This document shows, in pieces, positions 36,933 to 47,264 of a stretch of 64,000 nucleotides of DNA (position 1 is its first letter; each line of letters begins with the position of its first letter). The DNA comes from Allobosea sp. CRIB-10 (GTDB lineage Bacteria > Pseudomonadota > Alphaproteobacteria > Rhizobiales > Beijerinckiaceae): assembly GCF_900112185.1 (NCBI RefSeq), contig NZ_FOKP01000004.1, positions 248,001 to 312,000 on the forward strand. The letters are read 5' to 3'. The notes beneath the pieces were generated by a model. It made no database searches and was not told the DNA's origin. It saw only the letters and a list, made by a program, of their open reading frames with translations. A program made the translations under genes and the position numbers.

Positions 36933-37864
36933 GCGCAGCGGGCGCGCCGCTGCTCGCGCTCGACACCCTGGCGCACCGCATTGGAGGCGGCGGGATAGTC
37001 GACGCCGACCTTGGCGTAGGTGGCGCAAGCCTGGTCGCGCGCGCCGAGCCCGTTCAGGGACATGCCGAGCTTGAGCAGGCTGTCGGCGCCCTTGCCGGCC
37101 TTCGGAAAGTCGCGCGAGATCTTCAGGAATTGCTCGGCCGCCTCGCGATAGCGCCGACGCTGGAAATAGCTCTCGCCGAGCCAGAACGTGGCGTCGGCCG
37201 CCAGGCGATCGCGCGGATAGCTCTGCAGGAACTCGCGGAAGCTCATCTCGGCGCGCTCGTATTCCTTGCGCAGCACATGGGCGTAGGCGAGGTCGTAGAG
37301 TTCGCGCGGACTGCCTGCCTGCCCGGTCGCTGCGACACTCGGGCCGCGCGTCGCTGGCGGGAGGGCGCCATCCGGCACGGGACGGCCGACGCGGGACAGG
37401 TCCATCGGCCCCTGCCCCTGGTCCCCGGCGAATTCCTCGTCGATGATCTGGCCGAGCTGGCGCGGCCCGCCAGCAGCCCCCGGCTGAGCGGCAGGGTCGA
37501 AGGCGTCGCCACGGCGCTCGCGCCCCGGCTGCTGCGGCGGTGGACTGGCAGGGCGAGTAGCTTGCGGCGCCGGAGCCGCGCCGCCACGCTGACCGCCGCG
37601 CTCGGAGAGGCGGAAGTCGACGTCCTCCTGGAATTTGCGCAGCTGCTCGGTCAGGCGGCGGTTCTCGAACTGCAATTGCTCGATCTGGCCGGAAAGCTGA
37701 CGCAGCTGATTCTCGAGCCGGCTCGTGCGCACCACGAGATCGGCCGCATCCTGCGCCGCGGCAGGCTGGGTCAGGCCGATCGCCAGCAGTGAAAAACCGG
37801 CAAGCAGGGCATGCCGCAGCGAGAGCCGCTTCCGGCCCGGAATCGAAATCGTCGCAAAGCTCAT
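36929..37864 (-). CDS. cpoB: Tol-Pal associated cell-division coordinator CpoB (YbgF)
   Basis: The 311-residue periplasmic protein has a signal peptide (ending QPAAAQ near residue 38), an N-terminal coiled coil (RLENQLRQLSGQIEQLQFENRRL), a Pro/Arg/Gly-rich linker, and C-terminal tetratricopeptide repeats (YDLAYAHVLRKEYERAEMSFREFL, ATFWLGESYFQRRRYREA). CpoB links peptidoglycan synthesis with outer-membrane constriction through TolA. The ATG at 37864 is preferred; a TTG nine bases upstream is possible. A terminator-like hairpin separates it from pal. Confidence 0.9.
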   Translation of the reverse strand: MSFATISIPGRKRLSLRHALLAGFSLLAIGLTQPAAAQDAADLVVRTSRLENQLRQLSGQIEQLQFENRRLTEQLRKFQEDVDFRLSERGGQRGGAAPAPQATRPASPPPQQPGRERRGDAFDPAAQPGAAGGPRQLGQIIDEEFAGDQGQGPMDLSRVGRPVPDGALPPATRGPSVAATGQAGSPRELYDLAYAHVLRKEYERAEMSFREFLQSYPRDRLAADATFWLGESYFQRRRYREAAEQFLKISRDFPKAGKGADSLLKLGMSLNGLGARDQACATYAKVGVDYPAASNAVRQGVEREQRRARCA

Positions 37865-37934
37865 ATCAGGCAAACCGCATCGCCTCGGGGACTGACGTTA
37901 TCACACGCGAATACCACGGCCAAAATATGGAAAA

Positions 37935-37964
37935 GCCGGCGCTTTCCTTGCGGTAAGCGCCGGC
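37935..37964 (-). terminator. Intrinsic terminator after pal
   Basis: GCCGGCGCTT (37935-37944) pairs with AAGCGCCGGC (37955-37964) around a 10-base loop. On the minus strand it is followed by TTTTCCATATTTTGG. It lies 29 bases past the pal stop and about 70 bases before cpoB. Confidence 0.75.
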
Positions 37965-37993
37965 CCCGTCAAGCTGTTGTCGCGCTGTCCGGA

Positions 37994-38494
37994 TCAGACG
38001 CCGCCGGCCCCGTCGAGAACCGTCACGGCGCGGCGGTTCTGCGACCAGCAGGAGATGTCGTTGCAGACCGCGACCGGCCGCTCCTTGCCGTAGGAGATGG
38101 TGCGGATGCGGTTGCCGGGGATGCCGCGTGAGGCAAGGTAGTCGCGGACCGTCTGGGCGCGGCGGGCGCCGAGCGAATAGTTGTACTCGCGCGTGCCGCG
38201 CTCGTCGGCATGGCCTTCGATGGTGAAGGTGTAGCGCGGATAGCGCTGCAGCCAGGCCGACTGCTTGTCGAGGGTGGCGACTGCGGTCGGGGTCAGGTCG
38301 GTCGAGTCGGTCTCGAAGAAGACGCGGTCGCCGACGTTCACGACGAAGTCCTGGGCGCTGCCGGGGGTGGCGGCGCCGCCGGCGCCGAAGCCGTCGGCAT
38401 TCTGGTCCTTGGCGCAGGCGCCGAGGGCGAGCGCGCCCATCAGGGCGGCGGCGAGGCGCACGGTGCGGGCGCTGGCAGCGAAGGAGGCGAGCAT
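37994..38494 (-). CDS. pal: Peptidoglycan-associated lipoprotein Pal
   Basis: The 166-residue outer-membrane lipoprotein has a lipobox LALGAC with the lipidated Cys at 27, a short Gly/Ala-rich spacer and an OmpA-like domain that binds peptidoglycan through the TFTIEGHADERGTREYN segment. It completes the Tol-Pal bridge across the envelope needed for outer-membrane constriction at division. The ATG at 38494 has GGAGAG about 9 bases upstream. A DUF2939 gene lies between it and tolB. Confidence 0.95.
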   Translation of the reverse strand: MLASFAASARTVRLAAALMGALALGACAKDQNADGFGAGGAATPGSAQDFVVNVGDRVFFETDSTDLTPTAVATLDKQSAWLQRYPRYTFTIEGHADERGTREYNYSLGARRAQTVRDYLASRGIPGNRIRTISYGKERPVAVCNDISCWSQNRRAVTVLDGAGGV

Positions 38495-38671
38495 GTCAAT
38501 TCTCTCCGAATGTCGGACGCGGAGCGCGCCGGGCGGCGTCACGCGTTCCCCATCAATGAAGTGTCAACCTAAACGAGACCTTGCCAAAACAAGGCGAAGT
38601 GGCGGCATTGCGGCTTATGGTTAACCAATTGTGGCAATGGGCGGCATTCCGGTCGCTGTTGCACGAATGCA

Positions 38672-39337
38672 TCACGAACCAAGGTCTACTCGGGACTTCA
38701 GTTCGTCCGCGAGTTTTTCCAAGGCCGATCGCGGCAGTTCGATCGCCCGCAGCACCCAGCGCAAGCCGGCCAGCCCGAAGCGGAGACGATAGCGCTCCTC
38801 CTCCGCCGCGCCAGGTCCGGCCGGAACCCCGACGGCGAAGCTCGCCAGACCATCGAAACCGGAGTTTGCGAACAGTGTCCAGACGCCTTGCAGATCGGCG
38901 CGGGGCAAGGTCACACCCTGGCCGAGCAGCGCCCCGGACTGCGCCCTCGCCCCGCGCGCGCTGATCAGCGCCGCGATGGCCTGCGGCGTCAGGTGCTCGG
39001 CGATGATGGCATCGACATAGCCGGTGGCGACGCTGCCGACGACCTGGCGCGCCAGCGGATCGAGCGAACGCGTTTGCGGCTGGCGCCCGAGATAGGTCCG
39101 GACGATCTGACGCGCGAAGGATGCGCGCAGCGCCCGCAAATCGGTCCGCGCCAGCACCTCTTCGGTTGCGCCGACATTGGCCGCGAGCGCAAATCGCGTC
39201 ACGCTCAGATAAGGGGAAGCCCAGTAGCCGATCAGCACCGCGGCGACGATGCCGAGCGCGATTCGAAGCCCCCAGCGCGGCCGGCGAGCCTCTGTCTCGC
39301 TGGCGGGTTCATCATCGATGGCCGGTTGCATCGTCAC
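38672..39337 (-). CDS. DUF2939-type membrane-anchored protein
   Basis: The 221-residue protein has one N-terminal membrane helix (about residues 25-42, LRIALGIVAAVLIGYWASPYL) and an external domain with the WASPYLSV / LRALRASFARQ pattern of DUF2939. Function is unknown. The GTG at 39337 is 8 bases after AGGAG; an ATG two codons later is possible. Its insertion between tolB and pal, a normally contiguous pair, suggests an envelope-related role or later insertion. Confidence 0.78.
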   Translation of the reverse strand: MTMQPAIDDEPASETEARRPRWGLRIALGIVAAVLIGYWASPYLSVTRFALAANVGATEEVLARTDLRALRASFARQIVRTYLGRQPQTRSLDPLARQVVGSVATGYVDAIIAEHLTPQAIAALISARGARAQSGALLGQGVTLPRADLQGVWTLFANSGFDGLASFAVGVPAGPGAAEEERYRLRFGLAGLRWVLRAIELPRSALEKLADELKSRVDLGS

Positions 39338-39462
39338 GCCTGCGGCTCCTGCCGGGCCGGGAGCAGCCCGCTCGCGACGATGCTAGGCGTCCAAAGTGTC
39401 CGAGGCACGGCCCCGCCCCAACTCTCGCGAAGTCGTGAGAACACCAGGAAGAAGGCTGCCGC

Positions 39463-40833
39463 TCAGCGCGCGGCCGTCAGCAGCGGCGACCAAGTTGGAT
39501 CGGAGGCGAAGGCCGGCGTCGGCACCGGCACTTCGACACGGCCGGTGATGTCCACCATGTACAATTTGCCGCCGGACTGTCCGCCCGGATCGCGGAAGAA
39601 CATGATGTACTGGCCGTTCGGCGCCCAGTTCGGCGCCTCGTTGTGGAAGCCCTCGGTCAGGATGCGCTCGCCCGAGCCGTCCGGCTTCATCACGCCGATC
39701 GAGAAGGTGCCGCCACCCTGACGGGTGAAGGCGATCAGGTCGCCGCGCGGCGACCAGGACGGCTGGGAATAGGAGCCCTGGCCGAAGGAGATGCGCTTGC
39801 CCTCGCCACCGCCCGCCCCCATCACGTAGAGCTGCTGCGAGCCGCCGCGGTCGCTCTCGAAGACGATCTGCGATCCATCGGGCGAATAGGACGGTGAGGT
39901 GTCGATCGCCGAGGTCGAGGTCAGCCGCTGCGTCGTGCGCGAACCGATGTCGATCGCGTAGAGATTGGCGTTGCCGCCCTGCTGCAGGCTGAGCGCGATG
40001 CGCGCCCCGTTCGGGGAGAAGCGCGGGCTCGTCGTCATGTCGGGGAAATTGCCGACGACCTGGCGCTGGCCGGTCTCGATGTTGAGGACATGCACGCGCG
40101 GCTGCTCGCCGGTGCGCTGCGCCATATAGGTCACTTCCTGCGCCACCGGCGAATAGCGCGGCGTCACCACCGAGGTCTCGCCGCCGGTCAGGTAGCGCAC
40201 ATTGGCGCCGTCCTGGTCCATGATGGCGAGGCGCTTGCGCCTTGCCTCCTTCGAGCCGGATTCATCGACGAAGACGACGCGCGTGTCGAAGAAGCCGCCG
40301 ACGCCGGTGATCTTGGTGAAGACGGCGTCCGAGATGATGTGGCCGACGCGGCGGGAATTGTTCGGATCGGTGAAGTATTGCTGGCCGTCGATCTGCTGGC
40401 CGGCGACGACGTCCCAGAGCCGGAATTCGGCCCGGAGCCGGCCACCGTCGCGCGAGACCCGGCCGATCACCAGCGCCTGCACGCCGGCGGCCTTCCAGGC
40501 CTCGAACTGGGGCGCGGCGTCGAAGGGCGGGTTCTTCTCGGGATGGCGCGCCTTCTCGATCGGGATGAAGTAGCCGCAGCGCTTCAGGTTGTTGGTGATG
40601 ATGCCGGAGACCAGCGCCCCGCCCTCGCCGGCGAAATCGGCGACCGCGATCGGCATCGGCTGGAAGGTGCCCTTGCGCAGGTCGATCACCAGCTCGGCCC
40701 GGGCCGGCGTGGCCAGCAGAGCGGGCAGCGCCAGCCCCGCGCCAGCGAGCGCGAGCGCGTGCCGGCGGGTCGGCCCGGCGGCCATATCGGCCGGGCGAAG
40801 GGTGGAATGATCAATGCGATCCATGGCGGTCAC
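39463..40833 (-). CDS. tolB: Tol-Pal periplasmic beta-propeller protein TolB
   Basis: The 456-residue protein has a signal sequence with RR near residue 23 (ending TPARA), an N-terminal alpha/beta domain (about 50-180) and a six-bladed WD40-like PD40 beta propeller (repeats such as [45 protein letters not shown]). TolB shuttles between Pal and TolA. The GTG start at 40833 overlaps the tolA stop as GTGA and has AGGGA 6 bases upstream; an ATG three codons later is possible. Confidence 0.95.
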   Translation of the reverse strand: MTAMDRIDHSTLRPADMAAGPTRRHALALAGAGLALPALLATPARAELVIDLRKGTFQPMPIAVADFAGEGGALVSGIITNNLKRCGYFIPIEKARHPEKNPPFDAAPQFEAWKAAGVQALVIGRVSRDGGRLRAEFRLWDVVAGQQIDGQQYFTDPNNSRRVGHIISDAVFTKITGVGGFFDTRVVFVDESGSKEARRKRLAIMDQDGANVRYLTGGETSVVTPRYSPVAQEVTYMAQRTGEQPRVHVLNIETGQRQVVGNFPDMTTSPRFSPNGARIALSLQQGGNANLYAIDIGSRTTQRLTSTSAIDTSPSYSPDGSQIVFESDRGGSQQLYVMGAGGGEGKRISFGQGSYSQPSWSPRGDLIAFTRQGGGTFSIGVMKPDGSGERILTEGFHNEAPNWAPNGQYIMFFRDPGGQSGGKLYMVDITGRVEVPVPTPAFASDPTWSPLLTAAR

Positions 40834-41975
40834 AGCACGTCCCTGGCGTCGAAATTGACGATGACGTCACGCCAATCGTCGTAATAGGCGGCAAATTGCG
40901 CGGGAATGCGCAGCGGCGAGCAGCGGCGGGTCGCCGTCAGCGCCGAATCGGCCGCGACCCTGAACAGAGGGTCCGGCGAAGAATTGGTCACGCTCGCCTG
41001 GCCGATCAGCGAGCCGTCTGTGTTGAGCTTCATCCGCACCTGCGGCACCACCGGCTTCGGCGCGCTCTGCAGCGCGATCGGCACGTTCCAGCACTTCTGA
41101 AGCTGGTCCTGGATGATGCCCATCAGTTGCGCCCTGAGCGAGGGCGAGAGCTTCTGCGAGGATCCAGTCTGGGTGCCCAGCGAAGCGGTGCGGTTGATCT
41201 GCGGCGCGCTCGATCCCGAGGACTGCGCCTGCTCCTTCGACTGCAGCAGCTTCGCGATGTCGTTCGGGTTGAAGTTCTTGGCGAGCTCGGCCTCGCGCTT
41301 GGCCTTGGCTTCCGCCTCGCGCTTCGCCTTGGCCTCGGCGGCGAGCTTGGCTTTGTGCTCCGCCTCGGCCTTCGCCTTGGCTTCCGCTTCGGCCTTCAGC
41401 TTGGCGGCCTTCGCCGCTTCGGCCTTGGCCTGCGCTTCGGCTTCGGCTTTCGCCTTGGCGGCAGCCTTGGCCTCCTGCTCGGCCTGTTTGGCCTTGCGCT
41501 CGAGCTCGGCCTCCTCGGCGAGCTTCGCCAGCTCCTCGCGGCGCTGCTCGGCTTCCTGAGCGGCGGCCTGCTCGGACTTCTGCGGCGGCTGCTTCACCGG
41601 CTCGGCCGGCGGGGTCGGCCTCGGGGTCGGGCGCGCCGGCGGCAGCGGCGCCGCGACGTTGTCGTCGGCGACCTTGAGCTCGGGCGGCCGCGAAGGCGGC
41701 GCCGGCGTGTCCTGCTTGGCCTCGCCCGCTTCCTTGCGCTCGACGATCTCGGACTGGCGCTCGGCGCGCTGCTGCGGCTGCTCCTGCACCTTCTCGGCCT
41801 GGCGCTCGCCGCGGGTCACCTGATTCAGCGCCGAGGGGTCGATCACCTCGACGGCGATCGCCTCCTGGTGTTCCGGCAACGGCGCCACGCCGGAAAACGC
41901 CAGCAACCCCGCGACCAGAACGGTCGCGTGGGCAAGGGCGGAAACCGCCAAGCCGGGTTCGGAGCGCGAAACCAT
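40830..41975 (-). CDS. tolA: Tol-Pal inner-membrane bridge protein TolA
   Basis: The 381-residue protein has one N-terminal membrane helix (about residues 10-28), a Pro-rich stretch, and a long Lys/Ala/Glu-rich helical domain (about 135-235) that spans the periplasm, followed by a C-terminal globular domain (from about 270, [21 protein letters not shown]) that contacts Pal and CpoB. The repeated KAEAEAKAK words are normal for TolA. The ATG at 41975 is chosen; a TTG precedes it. It overlaps tolB by 4 bases. Confidence 0.93.
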   Translation of the reverse strand: MVSRSEPGLAVSALAHATVLVAGLLAFSGVAPLPEHQEAIAVEVIDPSALNQVTRGERQAEKVQEQPQQRAERQSEIVERKEAGEAKQDTPAPPSRPPELKVADDNVAAPLPPARPTPRPTPPAEPVKQPPQKSEQAAAQEAEQRREELAKLAEEAELERKAKQAEQEAKAAAKAKAEAEAQAKAEAAKAAKLKAEAEAKAKAEAEHKAKLAAEAKAKREAEAKAKREAELAKNFNPNDIAKLLQSKEQAQSSGSSAPQINRTASLGTQTGSSQKLSPSLRAQLMGIIQDQLQKCWNVPIALQSAPKPVVPQVRMKLNTDGSLIGQASVTNSSPDPLFRVAADSALTATRRCSPLRIPAQFAAYYDDWRDVIVNFDARDVL

Positions 41976-41997
41976 CAACGCGACGGCACCTTCTCGT

Positions 41998-42444
<447 letters not shown>

Positions 42445-42455
42445 GCTTCAGGCCC

Positions 42456-43169
<714 letters not shown>

Positions 43170-43506
43170 CCTGTCATCCTTCTACCTGGCGAGCACGAAA
43201 CCGAGTCCGGCCCCGCGCAGCCAATTCTCCGCGCCGCGAAGCTCGCGCCGCCGCCCGTTTCTGCGCTCCGGGGATATGCCGATGACACCAATTGCCGCTG
43301 AATTCGGCGAAAGATGGGCCAAACGGCGATGTTCCCGTGCGCCAGGGGCCTGAGATCCCGTTAAGTCAGCTTCGAGGTTAAGGGCCTGTATGGTTAATTT
43401 CGCGTTATGACGGCCATGCGGCTGGAGTGCAGCGGTTGGCGAGAGCGCGCACCTGCCGGGCTTGAAATGATCTCCGGAACCGCAAAATCGACGCCTGAAA
43501 CGCCAA
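43170..43506. promoter_or_regulatory. Region upstream of tolQ
   Basis: This 337-base gene-free stretch probably holds the tolQRAB promoter. It has several TTAA motifs around 43362-43397; one, at 43394-43408, reads TTAA, seven bases, TTAT, one base off a CtrA box. No coding frame with a ribosome site was found. Confidence 0.4.
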
Positions 43507-43534
43507 CGGCCCGCTTCCGTGAGGAAGCGGGCCG
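43507..43534 (-). terminator. Likely terminator after the DUF2852 gene
   Basis: CGGCCCGCTTCC (43507-43518) pairs with GGAAGCGGGCCG (43523-43534) around GTGA, a 12-base-pair stem. Downstream on the minus strand is TTGGCGTTTCAGG, a weak U-tract. It lies 30 bases beyond the DUF2852 stop, and separates it from tolQ. Confidence 0.6.
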
Positions 43535-43564
43535 CCGACGGTCGTCAGCTCTGAAAAGGGGCGA

Positions 43565-44017
43565 TCAGGCGCTTTCGACAGTATCCGTGCCGCCGGTGCG
43601 ACGGCGCTCGTTCATGAACTCGTCGAACTCGGCCTTGTCCTTGGCCATGCGCAGCCGGCCAAGGAAGTCATGGAACTCGCGCTGCTCGTCTTCGAGACGA
43701 CGCAGCGTCTCGTCACGGTATTCGTCGAAGGCGCGGTTGCCGCTCGAGGACGGGCCGCGGCCCCAGCCGCCGAAACCGCCGCGGCTGCCCCATTGCTGGG
43801 CACCGCCCATGCGCTCACGCAGGCGCTCCATCTTGTCCTGCAGGCGATTCATCCGGTGCTCGTAGCGAGCCGGTCCGCAACCATGTCCCATGCGTCCACT
43901 CCAGAAAAGAAAGACCAGGGTCGCCAGACCCAGCGGCCAGAAGATGATGAAGCCGAGCACCGCGAAGGCGATCCAGGCTCCCTTTCCATATTCGTCAAGC
44001 TTCGCGACGATCGGCAT
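43565..44017 (-). CDS. DUF2852 membrane protein
   Basis: The 150-residue protein has one strong hydrophobic segment (about residues 14-40, WIAFAVLGFIIFWPLGLATLVFLFW), a Gly/Trp-rich middle, and a highly charged, helical C-terminus (DEYRDETLRRLEDEQREFHDFLGRLRMAKDKAEFDEFM). This is the alphaproteobacterial DUF2852 family of unknown role. GAGGG lies upstream of the ATG. It sits between the TetR gene and tolQ. Confidence 0.85.
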   Translation of the reverse strand: MPIVAKLDEYGKGAWIAFAVLGFIIFWPLGLATLVFLFWSGRMGHGCGPARYEHRMNRLQDKMERLRERMGGAQQWGSRGGFGGWGRGPSSSGNRAFDEYRDETLRRLEDEQREFHDFLGRLRMAKDKAEFDEFMNERRRTGGTDTVESA

Positions 44018-44174
44018 CGATCCCTCTCGAACCTCAAATGGCAGCGGCGGATGCCGCGGCCGGCCAACCTCCCGATCGGCCCTCGCCGACCGTGTGAATG
44101 TAAATCACATTCACATATCTGGACGCAACCGCCAAGGTCTTCAAGACGGGTGGATGAAAAAATTCAGAAGGAGA

Positions 44175-44822
44175 TCAGCCCGCCTGCTCGGGCGGCAGGC
44201 CCAAGCCCTTGAGATAGATCAGCATTCCCGCTTCGAGCAGGTCTGAAGCCGACATCGGCAGCGGTCGCCGGCCGGCATCGGCGCGGCCGAACAGGGCGGC
44301 GACGCCGTGCGACATCGCCCAGATATGCAGCGCCATCATCAGGGCCGGCGGCCGCTTGCCCTGCGGCAACGCCGCGATCAGCGTCTCGGCCGCTTGGCGC
44401 AATTGCTGGAAGGAGCGATCGGCGGCCGCGCGTAATTCGGGGCTGGCGTCGAGCGGAACACCCGCCTCGAACATCGCCGAATAGAAGGCCGGCTGGTCAT
44501 GGGCGAAGGCGAGATAGGCCCGTCCGAGCCGGTGGAACGCCGTCTCGGCGTCTGGCTTGCCATTATCCCAAGCCTTGGCGAGCGCCGCCTCGAAGGCGGC
44601 GAAGCCGTGCACCGCGACATCGGCGAGCAGCTCATCACGATCGCGATAGTGCCGGTAAGGCGCCGCCGGGCTGACCCCGGCCATGCGCGCGGCCTCGGCG
44701 AAGGTGAAGCCGTTCGGCCCCTTCTCGCCGATCAGGCCGAGGGCGGCGCGCACCAGCGCCTCCTTGAGATTGCCATGGTGATAGCCCCGCGGCTGCTCGG
44801 GCTCGTTGCGTTTCCAGCTCAT
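44175..44822 (-). CDS. TetR-family transcriptional regulator
   Basis: The 215-residue protein has a TetR helix-turn-helix domain (about residues 18-65, ALVRAALGLIGEKGPNGFTFAEAARMAGVSPAAPYRHYRDRDEL) and a TetR_C ligand-binding domain of the WHG type (AFAHDQPAFYSAMFEAGVPL). The start codon abuts a 19-base palindrome, suggesting autoregulation at the translation start. It is inserted in the ybgC-tolQ interval; there is no obvious operon partner. Confidence 0.87.
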   Translation of the reverse strand: MSWKRNEPEQPRGYHHGNLKEALVRAALGLIGEKGPNGFTFAEAARMAGVSPAAPYRHYRDRDELLADVAVHGFAAFEAALAKAWDNGKPDAETAFHRLGRAYLAFAHDQPAFYSAMFEAGVPLDASPELRAAADRSFQQLRQAAETLIAALPQGKRPPALMMALHIWAMSHGVAALFGRADAGRRPLPMSASDLLEAGMLIYLKGLGLPPEQAG

Positions 44823-44839
44823 GTTACGGGCCCTAACAT
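44821..44839. promoter_or_regulatory. Candidate autoregulatory operator of the TetR gene
   Basis: ATGTTA-CGGGCCC-TAACAT has perfect 6-base arms with a 7-base spacer. It overlaps the first bases of the TetR start codon on the minus strand, so binding would block initiation. Confidence 0.5.
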
Positions 44840-44879
44840 GGCGATCCGCCAGCGTCGATGCCAGCCGCGGCGGGTGCGA

Positions 44880-45287
44880 TCATAGGATTTCGATACCGAG
44901 GCGATGCCTGAGCACAACCGGGATGCGCCGGGCCTTGCCGCCGCCGACGCAGGCGACCTTGACCTGTGCCGTGACCAGCACCTCCTCGCCACGCAGGATG
45001 CGCTGGTCGAGCTCCATGGTGGCGCCGCGCGCCAGCGTCGGCCTGGTCTCGATGGTCAGGAGATCGTCCATCACCGCCGGCCTGACGAAATCGATCAGCA
45101 TGCGCCGGACCGCGAAGCCGAGCGCCGCGTCGCCGTCGAAGAGCTCGCGCTGCTCGATGCCGAGCGCCCGGATCAATTCGGTGCGGCCGCGCTCCATGAA
45201 GCGCAGATAGGAGGCGTGGTAGACGACGCCGGAGAAGTCGGTGTCCTCGTAATAGACACGGACTGAGATCGCGTGGGCGCCGGCCAT
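44880..45287 (-). CDS. ybgC: Tol-Pal associated acyl-CoA thioesterase YbgC
   Basis: The 135-residue hot-dog-fold thioesterase has the motif YYEDTDFSGVVYHASYLRFME with Asp17 as the catalytic acid. YbgC hydrolyses short-chain acyl-CoA or acyl-ACP and is linked with phospholipid synthesis in organisms where it has been studied. In many proteobacteria it starts the tol-pal operon; here a TetR gene and DUF2852 lie between it and tolQ. The ATG at 45287 has AGGA further upstream. Confidence 0.92.
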   Translation of the reverse strand: MAGAHAISVRVYYEDTDFSGVVYHASYLRFMERGRTELIRALGIEQRELFDGDAALGFAVRRMLIDFVRPAVMDDLLTIETRPTLARGATMELDQRILRGEEVLVTAQVKVACVGGGKARRIPVVLRHRLGIEIL

Positions 45288-45413
45288 GGTCGTCCTTCTG
45301 CAGGTTGGCGGGCGATCATTAGACCGGCCTGCCCCACACGAACAACCCGGAATGCCGGCCGGAACCGCATGCGGCTCGCTCCGTTTCCGCTAGAGAGCAA
45401 GACGGAGACAGCA

Positions 45414-45608
45414 ATGCGCAAACTGAAGCAAGCCACCCAGCGCGAGAAGACGCGCCGGGCGTTGAGGGAGCAAAAGGAGGCGGACGCAACGAGCCGCGAC
45501 CGGTCTGCGTCGAAGCCTATGAAAGCCAGCGCACGAAGCGGCGCTTCAGTGCCGAGACGAGCGGCCGAGAAGGCCGGCTCTCCCAGCCACAAGGCCACGC
45601 TGCACTGA
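45414..45608 (+). CDS. Small basic protein, 64 residues
   Basis: The short protein is Lys/Arg/Ala/Ser-rich (MRKLKQATQREKTRRALREQ at its start) with no hydrophobic segment. The ATG at 45414 has GGAG about 7 bases upstream. It lies on the plus strand between two minus-strand genes, 8 bases from the DUF3828 stop. The composition suggests a nucleic-acid-binding or disordered protein; function is unknown and coding status only moderately supported. Confidence 0.5.
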   Translation: MRKLKQATQREKTRRALREQKEADATSRDRSASKPMKASARSGASVPRRAAEKAGSPSHKATLH

Positions 45609-45615
45609 GCCGTGG

Positions 45616-46119
45616 TCAGCGCTTGCAGGGCTTGCCCATGAACGAGCCACAATCATAGGGCTGCGACAGACCACGGCGGACCGAGTCCTTGCCCGTTCCG
45701 ATATCGTCGATGCGCCAGCCGCCGCCTTCCTCGACCATGCGGAACGGCACCGACATCGTCTTGCCGAAGCTGCGGAAGCTCGCGATCACTAGCGCCTTGC
45801 CGCCGGCCGGCGCCTGCGTGACCGTGACCTTGAGGTTTTTCACCTCGCCGTCCTGCCCCTGGATGAATGGATCGGCCCCAATATGGCCGATATCACCGCT
45901 CTCGTCCTGATAGCGATCGTCGCGGGCGAACAGCGCCGCCAGGCTCTTGCTCATCAGCGCATCGCGATGCGGCGGCCGCCAGGGCGGCTCGCCACCGCCG
46001 TCCAGGGTCTTCTGCGTGACTTGATAGGCCTTGCGCACCGTGGCGTCGGGCGTGGGTTCGGCGGCAAAGCCCGCCACAGTAACCAGCATCAGGCCGGTGG
46101 CCACTAGCGCAGATCGCAT
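45616..46119 (-). CDS. Secreted protein resembling DUF3828
   Basis: The 167-residue protein begins with a signal peptide (MRSALVATGLMLVTVAGFAA) and has the pattern of secreted DUF3828 proteins: an N-terminal helix region, then a strand-rich part (NLKVTVTQAPAGGKALVIASFRSFGKTMSVPFRMVEEGGGWRIDDI). The C-terminus contains two cysteines (YDCGSFMGKPC). The ATG at 46119 has GGGAGAG about 6 bases upstream. The family has no known activity. It lies between ruvB and ybgC. Confidence 0.72.
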   Translation of the reverse strand: MRSALVATGLMLVTVAGFAAEPTPDATVRKAYQVTQKTLDGGGEPPWRPPHRDALMSKSLAALFARDDRYQDESGDIGHIGADPFIQGQDGEVKNLKVTVTQAPAGGKALVIASFRSFGKTMSVPFRMVEEGGGWRIDDIGTGKDSVRRGLSQPYDCGSFMGKPCKR

Positions 46120-46214
46120 ATCGTCTCTCCCGGTACCGCCTGATCGACCTCGATGACAACACGACGGAGCGAGAGCCGCATCATCCAAATGCGGGGCAAC
46201 ACGATCGAGCGGCC

Positions 46215-47264
46215 TCAGTCCTCGTCCCCGTCCCCGAACAGGCCGAACTGCGCGCCCTCCCGGTTCGGCTCGGGCATGCCGAGATGCCTAAAGGCATGCG
46301 GGGTCAAAAGGCGGCCGCGCGGCGTTCGCTGGATGAAGCCCTGCTGCAGCAGGAAGGGCTCGATGATCTCCTCAATCGCGTCGCGCGGCTCGGAGAGCGA
46401 GGCGGCGATGGTCTCGATCCCGACCGGGCCGCCACCGAAATTGATCGCCACCGTCGTCAGGTAGCGCCGGTCCATCTGGTCGAGGCCGATCGCATCGACA
46501 TCGAGCAGGCCGAGCGCCTTGTCGGCGACCTTGCGGGTGACGATCGCATCGCCATCGACGATGGCGAAGTCGCGCACGCGCCGCAGCAGCCGACCGGCGA
46601 TGCGCGGCGTCCCGCGGGACCGGCGCGCGATCTCGTTGGCGCCGTCGTCAGACATCGGCACGCCAAGCACCCGCGCCCCGCGCGCAACGATGCCCTGCAA
46701 TTCCTCGACCGTGTAGAACTGCAGGCGGATCGGAATGCCGAAGCGGTCGCGCAGCGGCGTCGTCAAAAGGCCGGCGCGGGTAGTGGCGCCGACCAAAGTG
46801 AACTTCGGCAGGTCGATCTTGACCGAGCGCGCCGCCGGCCCCTCGCCGATGATCAGGTCGAGCTGGTAGTCCTCCATCGCCGGATAGAGGATCTCCTCTA
46901 CCGCCGGGTTGAGGCGGTGGATCTCGTCGATGAAGAGCACGTCGCGCTCTTCGAGATTGGTGAGCTGCGCCGCAAGATCGCCGGCCTTGGCGATCACCGG
47001 CCCCGAGGTCGAACGGAAGCTGACGCCGAGCTCGCGCGCCACGATCTGCGCCAAAGTCGTCTTGCCGAGGCCGGGCGGGCCGACGAACAGGACATGGTCG
47101 AGCGCATCGCCGCGGCTTTTGGCGGCATTGATAAAAACTTGAAGATTCGCGCGCGCCGCCGCCTGCCCGGTGAAATCGGCGAGCGACAGCGGCCGCAGCG
47201 AGGCGTCGCTGTCGTCGTCGCGCTTGTCCGCCGTCATCAGGCCGGGACGCTTCGGCTCACTCAC
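46215..47264 (-). CDS. ruvB: Holliday junction branch-migration helicase RuvB
   Basis: The 349-residue AAA+ motor drives branch migration with RuvA. Walker A is [14 protein letters not shown] near residue 63, Walker B is [12 protein letters not shown] near 110, the sensor I motif is GATTRAG near 160, and the C-terminal winged helix ends with [17 protein letters not shown]. The GTG start overlaps the preceding acetyltransferase stop as GTGA. RuvA is separated by that acetyltransferase gene. Confidence 0.97.
   Translation of the reverse strand: MSEPKRPGLMTADKRDDDSDASLRPLSLADFTGQAAARANLQVFINAAKSRGDALDHVLFVGPPGLGKTTLAQIVARELGVSFRSTSGPVIAKAGDLAAQLTNLEERDVLFIDEIHRLNPAVEEILYPAMEDYQLDLIIGEGPAARSVKIDLPKFTLVGATTRAGLLTTPLRDRFGIPIRLQFYTVEELQGIVARGARVLGVPMSDDGANEIARRSRGTPRIAGRLLRRVRDFAIVDGDAIVTRKVADKALGLLDVDAIGLDQMDRRYLTTVAINFGGGPVGIETIAASLSEPRDAIEEIIEPFLLQQGFIQRTPRGRLLTPHAFRHLGMPEPNREGAQFGLFGDGDED

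Noticed and set aside
41270-41560. Short repeated words in tolA, considered as a tandem repeat or CRISPR-like array
   Set aside because: They encode the Lys/Ala/Glu-rich helical domain of TolA in frame; there are no spacers and no cas genes.
43170-43353. Plus-strand 110-codon frame starting at 43021
   Set aside because: Most of it is antisense to tolQ, composition is shadow-like and there is no ribosome site.
43394-43408. TTAA-N7-TTAT upstream of tolQ as a CtrA box
   Set aside because: It differs from the consensus by one base and lies about 225 bases from the start codon; too weak to call as a site.
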